Positions 25,878 through 33,220 of a stretch of DNA of 64,000 bases are shown here, one piece after another. Position numbers and translations under genes: made by a program. This DNA is from Carboxylicivirga litoralis (lineage in GTDB: Bacteria; Bacteroidota; Bacteroidia; Bacteroidales; Marinilabiliaceae): assembly GCF_025499605.1 (NCBI RefSeq), contig NZ_JAFMVC010000011.1, positions 62,001-126,000 of the forward strand. The letters run 5' to 3'. The notes beneath the pieces are model-generated. The model worked only from the letters and a program-made list of their open reading frames with translations. It had not been told where the DNA came from and did not search any database. The first letter of the stretch is position 1. The number at the start of each line of letters is the position of its first letter.

Positions 25878-27189
25878 GGGGTATTTAATTGGTGTAATGT
25901 GTTTGGTTCTGTCCATCAATGTATTGGCACAGACTGCTGAACCTATTACCTATAGTAATGAAGTAAAATTGGGAGCTTCGCCGAATATCGAGCTTAATTT
26001 GTATGATATAACAGCCGAAGTATTGCCTAGTGAAAGTCAAAGCTTGAAAATTGAATTGGAGTATTTAGCCGACGGTAAGCCTGAAGAGCTCAAACGGCTA
26101 AAAGAAGCTATGCAATCGACGATTTTAACTTCTCTATCAGGTGGAAATGAAGTGAAAGTGGATTTGATGTTTCAGAGTAATTTCGATTTGGAAATTATGG
26201 GAATGAAATGGAGCAAGGTGACTTTTAAATCTAATAAGAAAGAGTCGATTAAACTCAAAGAATTCAAGGTGAAGCGTTGTCTGATTTGGTTGCCCAAAAA
26301 TGCCAATATTGATTTAAACCTCAAGTATTCCAACTTAAAGTTTAATAATGATATTGTTGGGTCTTGTAAATTAGACTTATATGATTCGCATTTGCTTCTG
26401 AATAATGTATCGGAAACATTGATTGGCGAAGCTAAATATTCGTCTGTGAAAATGAGAAATAACAAACGCACAAGCATTAATTTATACGAATGTAAATTTA
26501 ATGCGATTGAGTGCAGGGAGGTGAGGATAGATGCAAAATATACCGATGTTAATATTGACCAGGTTGAGCGATTAGACATAGAAACCTATGAAGGAAGTCT
26601 GGTTACACGAAGTGTTAATGATGCACAATTAACCAGTAAATACACCAGTCTTCAGTTCGATGATGTAACAAAACTTAATTTTTCGGCCTATGAAGGCGGG
26701 TTGGAGTTTAACAACATTGGAGAATTAGATTTAAATGCCAAATATCTCGAAATAAAAGGCGGGAATTTGAGCTCTCTGACAATGCGCGAGGGTTATGAGA
26801 ATGAAATAAAGCTGAATACAATAACCACTATTGATTCAAAAGAAGGAAAGTATAACGAGTTTACTATTTCCAGGCTGGAGAAGAGCTGTATTGTATCTGG
26901 TTACGAAGAAGAGTTAGAAATAGAATTCGTAGGGAGTGATTTTGAAAAGATTGAACTCAAAGGAAAATACATCGAAGCCAATATGTCTCTGGAGAATGTA
27001 AAGGCTCATAAAATAACGGGCAATGTTCAATATCCTGATATAGATTTACCTGAAGAAAGATATACTATCAGAAGGAAAATTGGCGATAGTAATGAGCTTG
27101 AATTTTTGTACGAATTTGGCAATGTTGATGAATCTTCACCGATTATTAAAATTGAAGGTTACGAAATGGATCTTAAGATACAGCATTAG
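25846..27189 (+). CDS. exported protein, predicted beta-solenoid of KY/YEG repeats
   Basis: 447 aa from the ATG at 25846 (signal MKINLSKSVFKGYLIGVMCLVLSINVLAQ counted in two parts, cut near AQ). From about residue 150 to 400 the sequence repeats a 20-residue-scale rung with alternating LNLKYSNLKF/IDAKYTDVNI/LTSKYTSLQF and LDIETYEGSL/FSAYEGGLEF phrases. This suggests a right-handed beta-helix like DUF4097/adhesin-type proteins. It overlaps the putative anti-sigma gene by 32 bp and is followed by a terminator, so it is the last gene of the sigma unit and may be its envelope effector or sensor. Function unknown. Confidence 0.7.
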   Translation: MKINLSKSVFKGYLIGVMCLVLSINVLAQTAEPITYSNEVKLGASPNIELNLYDITAEVLPSESQSLKIELEYLADGKPEELKRLKEAMQSTILTSLSGGNEVKVDLMFQSNFDLEIMGMKWSKVTFKSNKKESIKLKEFKVKRCLIWLPKNANIDLNLKYSNLKFNNDIVGSCKLDLYDSHLLLNNVSETLIGEAKYSSVKMRNNKRTSINLYECKFNAIECREVRIDAKYTDVNIDQVERLDIETYEGSLVTRSVNDAQLTSKYTSLQFDDVTKLNFSAYEGGLEFNNIGELDLNAKYLEIKGGNLSSLTMREGYENEIKLNTITTIDSKEGKYNEFTISRLEKSCIVSGYEEELEIEFVGSDFEKIELKGKYIEANMSLENVKAHKITGNVQYPDIDLPEERYTIRRKIGDSNELEFLYEFGNVDESSPIIKIEGYEMDLKIQH

Positions 27190-27222
27190 AATAAATGTGA
27201 AATAGCATCAGAAATGATGAAT

Positions 27223-27252
27223 GGGATGGTTATTAAAATCATCCCTTTTTTT
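27223..27252 (+). terminator. rho-independent terminator after the sigma operon
   Basis: GGGATGGTT pairs with AATCATCCC (9 bp, one G-U) around a 5-nt loop, followed by seven T. It lies 33 bp after the stop at 27189. Confidence 0.75.
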
Positions 27253-27541
27253 ATTGTTTTGAAAAAAAGATCGAGATTTTTCTAAAAAATAGAGAAATCT
27301 AAAAGATAAAAATCAACCTACTACAGGTGAAAAAAGTAATGCTCTTATATAAAAAAGTAATGTTTGTTTTTCGATTGGCGTGTTTTTATTAGACTACTTG
27401 TCCGAAATTCTTTTAAAATAGTCAGATGAGTATATTGTAAGGTGTTGTTAGTTAAATGTATAGAGTGAGGTTTGTGCGATGATTTTTGCAACATTTTTCC
27501 TTTTTTTGCGTCTTGATATAAAGGATTAAAAATGGTGTAAC
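27253..27541. other. AT-rich intergenic region without recognisable gene
   Basis: About 290 bp between a terminator and the 129-aa lipoprotein gene. It is AT-rich with poly-A/T runs; I see no open frame of note, no tRNA-like fold and no exact TAnnTTTG box. It must contain the promoter of the lipoprotein gene. Confidence 0.5.
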
Positions 27542-27931
27542 ATGAAGAGAATTTTCACATTATTGATTGTGTCGTTGGTGATTTTTGCATCGTGCAGCGA
27601 CGATGAGCGGACAAAAGAAGAGTATAAGGCTTGGTTAGAAGAAACCTATGCCGAACTCAAGGGAGTTTCAGAAAGTGTTGAGTGTGTTAATATTGAAGAA
27701 TGGTCAATTGTTGAGGTCGGGCAAAATGCGTGCGGTCATCCATTGCATTATTTACCAGTTCATCAAAGTGCCAATACCATTCTTTTCCAAAAGCAGGTAG
27801 AAGGTTATACAAAAACCTCAATCAGGTATGTTGAAAAATGGTATGCTGATGTCGACTGCACTCAAGAAACACCAATAGCTCCAAAGGGAATTGAGAGTGT
27901 TGATGGTAAAGCAGTTTTGGTATATGAGTAG
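27542..27931 (+). CDS. small lipoprotein of unknown function
   Basis: 129 aa. The signal ends at a lipobox Cys (VIFASC) followed by SDDERTKEEY, an acidic +2/+3 stretch like Bacteroidota surface-export signals. The mature part has cysteines at C-V-N-I, N-A-C-G-H-P and D-C-T-Q, which could form disulphides or bind metal with His. I recognise no family. It is monocistronic: a 350-bp gap precedes it and a strong terminator follows. Confidence 0.65.
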   Translation: MKRIFTLLIVSLVIFASCSDDERTKEEYKAWLEETYAELKGVSESVECVNIEEWSIVEVGQNACGHPLHYLPVHQSANTILFQKQVEGYTKTSIRYVEKWYADVDCTQETPIAPKGIESVDGKAVLVYE

Positions 27932-27965
27932 CTTGTTTTTTTAGGTGGTTAGTATTATACTAGGG

Positions 27966-27996
27966 CGGACATTTTTTTTAAAAATGTCCGTTTTTA
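27966..27996 (+). terminator. rho-independent terminator
   Basis: Perfect 11-bp stem CGGACATTTTT/AAAAATGTCCG with a 3-nt loop followed by TTTTTA, 35 bp after the stop at 27931. The A/T-rich base of the stem may allow action on both strands. Confidence 0.85.
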
Positions 27997-28330
27997 TTTG
28001 TCATATATCCGCCGATGGGGAAGTTCCATGTATAATGTAATTATTTATCTCTTTCAGTTGTGCGTTTACATTTTATACCAAATGAATAACAAAATAATTG
28101 ATAAGGCATTATTCTGGATGTCTGTGGAATTGTTATCATTAGTTATGTATCACAAATCCTTTTTTAAAGGAAAAATAAGATTTTTAAATATTAGTCTAAC
28201 AGGTGACTAAGAGGATTTCTTGAATTATTTGAATTTTACGTGAAACTCTAATGATAAAGTTGCGTTAAAGATAAAAACATCCTAATATCATTAAAAGGAT
28301 GTGCTAATTGGGAAATTTAAAAAGACTTTA
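27997..28330. other. intergenic region upstream of the chemoreceptor
   Basis: About 330 bp. A 70-codon open frame (27998-28210) has no supporting features. An inverted repeat ACATCCT/AGGATGT at 28277-28302 (12-nt loop) lies 29 bp before the chemoreceptor ATG and could be an operator or leader hairpin. No exact -7 box was found. Confidence 0.4.
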
Positions 28331-29950
28331 ATGAGTAAAGTGAGTTTCAGGACAAAACTGGTGCTAATCATTTTTGTTCCTATTTTTATGGCAACAGGTA
28401 TTGCTGTTTACGTTGCTTCATCAATGTTAAAAAAGCAAGGGGTAGAAACGCTTGAGCGAAAGACAAAAGCCATTTTAAGTCGTATGGAAGCTGTGCGCTC
28501 CTATGTAGCAACACAATTTGATATGGAGGCAGAAGTTGATGAACTGAAGGCATTGCATCCAGATGGTGAGATATCAGCGGACGATAAAAAAGACTTGCTT
28601 AAAAAAGTGCCGATTTTCGCATCAATGGCCGTCGGTGAAAATGTAACAGGTGATGATAATTATACATTCCGCGTAGCCTCACTACACGCAAGAAATAGTG
28701 CTAATGCAGCCAATGAGATAGAGGCGGATCTCATTAAGCGATTTGAAACAGAACCGGCCTTAAAAGTGCTAACATATACACACGAAGAAACAAATGAATT
28801 GTGGGTAATGCGCCCAGTCCGCTTGTCCGAAGAGCAAGGATGTTTACTTTGTCATGGGCATCCCAATACCAGCCCCTGGAATAATGGTAAAGATATACTT
28901 GGTTACCCAATGGAAAACTACGATGATAACGATATTGTTGGTTTATTCATCATTAAGTCAAGTCTTGATGCTCACTCGAATGATGTTCAGGCTAATATTC
29001 GGGTAGCTATATATAAAATAATTCTAATCATGTTGTTTGTGTTGATGATTGTTTCTGCCATTAGTATTTATTTCATACGTAATACTAATTTTAAGATACG
29101 TGATATCATCAATGTAAATAAGAAAGTGGCCAGCGGGGATTTAACCCAGCAGTATAATGATAAAGGGAATGATGAATTTTCAGAGATTGGCGGCAATCTT
29201 AACCTGATGATAGGCTCGATTCGTTCGGTAATTAAATCGGTTAATGAAACCACTCAGGTACTTAATGGGGAGAGCAGAAAGACACGTAATATATCCAAAC
29301 AACTGGCAGAATCAACCAATTCGCAAGCTGCTTCAGTGGAGGAAATTTCTGTTTCGATGGAAGAAATGACTGCCACTATAGAATCAAATAGTCAACATGC
29401 TTCATTGACGGAACAGATTGCTAAAACATCTGCCAAGGAAATCAAGTCAGGAAACGATTCGTCAAACCAGGCCATTGATTCTATGAACTCTATTCGGAAA
29501 GAATTGACCTCGATAGAAGAAATTACGCAACAAACCAATATTTTATCGTTAAATGCCTCGGTTGAAGCAGCAAGGGCTGGAGAATATGGCAGTGGGTTTG
29601 CTGTTGTGGCAGCTGAAGTGCGTAAATTAGCTGACCGAAGTAAAGAATCTGCAAACACGATTAATAAACGATTCTCCGAAGGAATGGTAGTTGTTGGCAA
29701 CACAGCAGGAAAGTTATCTGAATTAGTACCCGAAATCAATAAGACATCTGATTTATTGGCTGAAATTGTTTCTTCAAGTGAAGAGCAACGTACCGCTGTC
29801 ACTGAAATTAATAATGCTATTCAGGGACTTAATAATTCGACTCAATCCAATGCGCAGATAGCCGAAAACATGTCGGAGAGAGCCAATGAGTTAAGTGCAT
29901 ATTCAGAAGAGCTTCACGAGCGGATCTCCTTTTTTAAATATGATGAATAA
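28331..29950 (+). CDS. methyl-accepting chemotaxis-type receptor with c-type heme sensor domain
   Basis: 539 aa from the ATG at 28331; a GTG ten codons upstream lies within an inverted repeat. Order: TM1 (about 7-28), periplasmic DUF3365/Tll0287-like sensor (about 30-225) with C171-L-L-C174-H175, a CxxCH heme attachment motif, then TM2 (about 232-252), HAMP, and a methyl-accepting signalling domain. The hairpin tip reads QQTNILSLNASVEAARAGEY. Known relatives bind heme and sense redox or gases. No che genes lie nearby; a histidine kinase with its own promoter follows. The heme attachment needs a cytochrome c maturation system encoded elsewhere. Confidence 0.92.
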   Translation: MSKVSFRTKLVLIIFVPIFMATGIAVYVASSMLKKQGVETLERKTKAILSRMEAVRSYVATQFDMEAEVDELKALHPDGEISADDKKDLLKKVPIFASMAVGENVTGDDNYTFRVASLHARNSANAANEIEADLIKRFETEPALKVLTYTHEETNELWVMRPVRLSEEQGCLLCHGHPNTSPWNNGKDILGYPMENYDDNDIVGLFIIKSSLDAHSNDVQANIRVAIYKIILIMLFVLMIVSAISIYFIRNTNFKIRDIINVNKKVASGDLTQQYNDKGNDEFSEIGGNLNLMIGSIRSVIKSVNETTQVLNGESRKTRNISKQLAESTNSQAASVEEISVSMEEMTATIESNSQHASLTEQIAKTSAKEIKSGNDSSNQAIDSMNSIRKELTSIEEITQQTNILSLNASVEAARAGEYGSGFAVVAAEVRKLADRSKESANTINKRFSEGMVVVGNTAGKLSELVPEINKTSDLLAEIVSSSEEQRTAVTEINNAIQGLNNSTQSNAQIAENMSERANELSAYSEELHERISFFKYDE

Positions 29951-30056
29951 ACATTAAAACCGTACTATTTTATATTGAAGATGTAACATATGTATTATGT
30001 TTATATTCGCTTATAAAGCTCAATCAATGATTTAGGTCGGTTAGTCAAATACCACG

Positions 30057-30064
30057 TACCTTTG
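30057..30064 (+). promoter_or_regulatory. -7 promoter box of histidine kinase
   Basis: TACCTTTG, exact TAnnTTTG. An in-frame start at 30062 overlaps it and is excluded; the ATG at 30125 gives a leader of roughly 55 nt. Confidence 0.6.
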
Positions 30065-30124
30065 CATGACATGTGTGTAATTATTTACGATATTACATCG
30101 TTGTTATTGTTAATAATTACGCAC

Positions 30125-31069
30125 ATGAAAGGATTGCAGAAACTATATTATAAAATTCCATTTGAGTATCGACTATCGGCCATTTATCTGGTCTTGGGTG
30201 CGCTTTGGATTTTATTCTCAGACAATGTGGCTGCTAAATTATCTGAGAATGAGGCAATGCTCACGCTCATCCAACATTATAAAGGGTGGTTTTATGTGCT
30301 TGCTACAGCCGTTTTACTTTTCTTTTTAAGCAAAACACATTTAAAACGCTTGCGCAAAGCCGAAAGTCTGGCGCGAGAAAATGAGAAGTTAAAAACGGCT
30401 TTTATCGAAAATATTTCACACGAACTGCGCACGCCAATGAATGCCATTGTGGGATTTACTGAAATAGCCCAAACAGAAGGCGTTAGTCCGGATGAAACGA
30501 AGCAATACCTTGAGATTATCCTGAATAGTTCGAAGCAATTATTATCAATTGTTAATGACGTAATGGACACTTCATTACTTGAGTCGGGTAATAGTTATGT
30601 ACATAATGAGCAGTTTGCCATATGCCAGTTAATGGATAATGTACAAGCTTATTTTGAGCCACTAATGAAAGAAAATGTTAAGCTTGAGATAAAGAGGGAA
30701 GGTGTGGATTTATCAATCTATACAGATAAAGAAAAGCTGACGCGTGTGTTTCATAATCTGGTGAATAATGCTATTAAATTCACGCATAAAGGGTGTATTC
30801 AGTTTGGTTATCAAATAGATAAAAATGACATTGTTTTCTTTGTGAAAGATACGGGTATTGGCATTCGACCAGAGCTACACCAAACCATTTTTGAGCGTTT
30901 TAAGCAGGCCGAGATTGAGCTGGCAAATCGCACTGGCGGAACAGGTCTGGGTTTGTCCATTTGTAAAGAAATGTTGAAGCTATTGGGTGGTAAAATATGG
31001 CTCGAATCGGAATCGGGAAAAGGCTCTAACTTTTATTTTTCAATGCCGATAGAGAAAGTAAGCGCCTGA
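30125..31069 (+). CDS. membrane sensor histidine kinase
   Basis: 314 aa. Two N-terminal transmembrane helices (YRLSAIYLVLGALWILFSD and WFYVLATAVLLFFLS) with a short loop, then a linker coiled coil, HisKA with phospho-acceptor His99 (FIENISHELRTPMNAIVGF) and HATPase_c with N, G1 and G2 boxes (NLVNNAIKFTHKG, VKDTGIGIRPE, GGTGLGLSIC). It has no PAS and no receiver domain, and no response-regulator gene is adjacent. The start is set by the -7 box. It ends 1 bp from the convergent putative anti-sigma gene. Confidence 0.93.
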   Translation: MKGLQKLYYKIPFEYRLSAIYLVLGALWILFSDNVAAKLSENEAMLTLIQHYKGWFYVLATAVLLFFLSKTHLKRLRKAESLARENEKLKTAFIENISHELRTPMNAIVGFTEIAQTEGVSPDETKQYLEIILNSSKQLLSIVNDVMDTSLLESGNSYVHNEQFAICQLMDNVQAYFEPLMKENVKLEIKREGVDLSIYTDKEKLTRVFHNLVNNAIKFTHKGCIQFGYQIDKNDIVFFVKDTGIGIRPELHQTIFERFKQAEIELANRTGGTGLGLSICKEMLKLLGGKIWLESESGKGSNFYFSMPIEKVSA

Positions 31070-31070
31070 T

Positions 31071-32117
31071 TTATTTTACTTTTCTGTTTAGTTCCAGGTT
31101 TTCACCTTTTACCTTATAGCCTACCACTTCGCCATTGTCGTTGTAGTACTTTTGCATTTTAACCGATTCTTTCGACAAGAAATTCATCACTTTCACACCG
31201 CCTTCAAGCAGGGCAAATGAAATAGAAGGATTGCTGCTTTCGTCCACTTCTATTTTTCGGTAAATAGATGCCAGCTCCTCACGTAACAGGTTGTTATTCA
31301 TGTATTGAGGCATCATCACATTTAAACCATGTTCGTAGGCATTAATTTTATGATTGTTCAATGGCTTTATATGACCAATACTTGCCAAATAATTAGCATT
31401 TTTTGTTGATGCCGGTTTTTGTTTTGCAGCGCTTTCTTTTTTCAGTTCCATCGGATCATTAGCTAATTTTAATAAGCTGTCTTTCGATGGCTGTTTTTCA
31501 TCTGGTAATGGCTTTTCTAATATTTTGCTTTCGGCTACAATTGGTTTTTCTAATTCATCTACATGAGAAGTTACAGTATTTGCCACTTGAGGCGTGCTAA
31601 TATCAGGTGTTTCAGTTATAAACCAAACAGAAGCAAATACGGCGATAATGGCAGCGGCTGCAATGCTTCTTCTGATGACATATTGCTTAAATACTGGAAA
31701 CAAGGCAAAACGACGTAGTTTTGATTTATCATCATACAAAACAGTCGTATCTGACCTAAGAATTGTTTTTTGATAATCTAAACTTATTTTTTCTTGTTTA
31801 TGCTTATTGGGCTCAATGAGTAATAATTCAGACTGCTCAGTTTTGCTTAAGCCTTCTTCCTGTTTTTTGATGAAGAGATAATCGCTAACAGGCAAGTCGT
31901 AAACATCTGCTTCGTGTTTTAATAACTGTTCCTTAAAGTCATCTGCCAATTGGGCTTTAGGGTTTAAACACAGGCTAATATCGGTATCAAGCTCGGATTT
32001 TAGTTGAGGGTTTAAATCAAAAAATAACAATAAAGCTTCCCTGTCCTGCGTGGAAATGCTTCCCTCAAGATAGTCTAACAGATAGGCTTCGTAATTACTT
32101 TTATTAATCATCATCAA
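31071..32117 (-). CDS. putative anti-sigma factor (membrane protein)
   Basis: 348 aa. The N-terminal cytoplasmic part (NKSNYEAYLLDYLEGSISTQ) resembles the amino end of Bacteroidota FecR-like and other anti-sigma proteins. A single transmembrane helix lies near residues 149-168 (SIAAAAIIAVFASVWFI), followed by a low-complexity Lys/Pro-rich linker and a C-terminal domain of about 100 residues (YMNNNLLREELASIYRKIEV, then VKGENLELNRKVK). The start overlaps the stop of the upstream ECF sigma gene (TGATG). Role inferred from linkage and topology. Confidence 0.75.
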   Translation of the reverse strand: MMMINKSNYEAYLLDYLEGSISTQDREALLLFFDLNPQLKSELDTDISLCLNPKAQLADDFKEQLLKHEADVYDLPVSDYLFIKKQEEGLSKTEQSELLLIEPNKHKQEKISLDYQKTILRSDTTVLYDDKSKLRRFALFPVFKQYVIRRSIAAAAIIAVFASVWFITETPDISTPQVANTVTSHVDELEKPIVAESKILEKPLPDEKQPSKDSLLKLANDPMELKKESAAKQKPASTKNANYLASIGHIKPLNNHKINAYEHGLNVMMPQYMNNNLLREELASIYRKIEVDESSNPSISFALLEGGVKVMNFLSKESVKMQKYYNDNGEVVGYKVKGENLELNRKVK

Positions 32118-32599
32118 ACTAAAACTTCTATTTTACCAATGTATTCTTTCAAAAATTTTCGGGCCCTAAAGATGTAAACTTTCACCTGGGCTTCGTTTAA
32201 GCCACAAATTTCACCAATTTCCTTGTACGAATAACCTTCATAATCGCGCATCATCACAACCATACGCTGCGTTTCGGGCAAGCGTTCAATGGCTTTGTGC
32301 AATACTTCGTTCAGGTCGCTGTAGCCTTCGGAGTGTGAATGGTTTTTAAAGTCAACTTCATCCCATTGGGCTTGTTTTTTCTCACGACGAGTCAGGTCAA
32401 TCAGCGTGTGGTAGGCGGCAGAAAACAAATAACTTTTCACTTTTTGAAAATTAACCTCCGCATGTTTCTTCCACAATTTCTCATACGTATCCTGAATGAT
32501 GTCTTTCGCTTTGTCTTCGTCCTTAATGTTTTTAAGAACAAAGCGGTAAACACCATCAGAATAGAGATTTACGGCTTGGTTAAATTCTTCTACAGTCAT
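32114..32599 (-). CDS. ECF-family RNA polymerase sigma factor
   Basis: 161 aa. Region 2: NLYSDGVYRFVLKNIKDEDKAKDIIQDTY ends near residue 40 with KLWKKHAEV; region 4: ERLPETQRMVVMMRDYEGYS then the HTH GLNEAQVKVYIFRARKFLKEY. It overlaps its presumed anti-sigma gene by 4 bp. It is unrelated in detail to the other ECF factor in this window. No target operon is adjacent, so its regulon lies elsewhere. Confidence 0.93.
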   Translation of the reverse strand: MTVEEFNQAVNLYSDGVYRFVLKNIKDEDKAKDIIQDTYEKLWKKHAEVNFQKVKSYLFSAAYHTLIDLTRREKKQAQWDEVDFKNHSHSEGYSDLNEVLHKAIERLPETQRMVVMMRDYEGYSYKEIGEICGLNEAQVKVYIFRARKFLKEYIGKIEVLV

Positions 32600-32725
32600 A
32601 GATTTTTGCCAATTGACAGTTATAGGACGCGCTGGTTTATTGAGATGTTACAGGATATTTTCATTTTTTTTAGTTCAGAGTTAAGTCTTTGATATTAGAT
32701 CTCTCATCGAAAATCAAATATCCTT

Positions 32726-32998
32726 TCAACGTTGTTTGATCTTAAATTGCCGATAGCCATAAAACGGAATGTCGCTCACCATAAACGTATCAACTCTTGA
32801 TAGTTGAGGTCCTTGTTTGCATTCCACTAAAAAATGATGCAGGTTTTCGCTTTCGCCTTCAGCATCAATCTCCACTTTGCCATCGGGCAGGTTTTGTACA
32901 TAACCATTAATGTTATGCGTTCGGGCACCATTAGCCACAAAATAGCGAAATCCAACTCCCTGAACTCTTCCATCAACAATAATCCGAACTCGTTTCAT
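32726..32998 (-). CDS. acyP: acylphosphatase
   Basis: 90 aa, full length for the family. GRVQGVGFRYFVANGA carries the phosphate-binding loop with catalytic Arg18, and INGYVQNLPDGKVEIDAEG carries catalytic Asn36. It hydrolyses acyl phosphates such as acetyl or carbamoyl phosphate and 1,3-bisphosphoglycerate. The leader contains five copies of a TTAAGAY heptamer directly before the start codon. Confidence 0.95.
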   Translation of the reverse strand: MKRVRIIVDGRVQGVGFRYFVANGARTHNINGYVQNLPDGKVEIDAEGESENLHHFLVECKQGPQLSRVDTFMVSDIPFYGYRQFKIKQR

Positions 32999-33001
32999 TT
33001 T

Positions 33002-33036
33002 TTAAGATTTAAGACACAAGACTTAAGATAAAAGAT
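33002..33036 (+). repeat. heptanucleotide tandem repeat, consensus TTAAGAY (5 units)
   Basis: Units TTAAGAT, TTAAGAC, ACAAGAC, TTAAGAT, AAAAGAT with exact 7-bp periodicity, lying directly upstream of acyP. Related units in the opposite orientation lie at 33063-33083 and 53953-53980. Confidence 0.7.
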
Positions 33037-33062
33037 GGGCGGAACACGACTAGCTGTCTATT

Positions 33063-33083
33063 GTCTTATGTCTTTCATCTTTT
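33063..33083 (-). repeat. heptanucleotide repeat, inverted copy (3 units)
   Basis: Units GTCTTAT, GTCTTTC, ATCTTTT, the reverse complement of the heptamers at 33002-33036. The two arrays face each other across 26 bp and could form a hairpin. Confidence 0.6.
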
Positions 33084-33136
33084 GGTCTATGCTATAATTA
33101 TCTAAAATTATAAAACTATCGTTGAGATGGAAAGTG

Positions 33137-33144
33137 TATCTTTG
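33137..33144 (+). promoter_or_regulatory. -7 promoter box of YidE/AspT-type transporter
   Basis: TATCTTTG, exact TAnnTTTG. The ATG at 33221 lies 76 nt downstream; the upstream in-frame codon at 33122 precedes the box and is excluded. Confidence 0.5.
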
Positions 33145-33220
33145 CGAATATTTAAATCCAACTTCCGAATTATCCATAATTACATCGATAACATCTGTTC
33201 TACTTAACAATTTATTCGTA

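Noticed and set aside
27998-28210. 70-codon plus-strand frame
   Set aside because: It starts right after a terminator, has no recognisable motif, and lies upstream of the chemoreceptor in AT-rich DNA where such frames arise by chance.
28331-29950. Flagellar chemotaxis locus
   Set aside because: Only the receptor is present; no che, fli or mot genes lie in the window, so coupling to flagella cannot be claimed.
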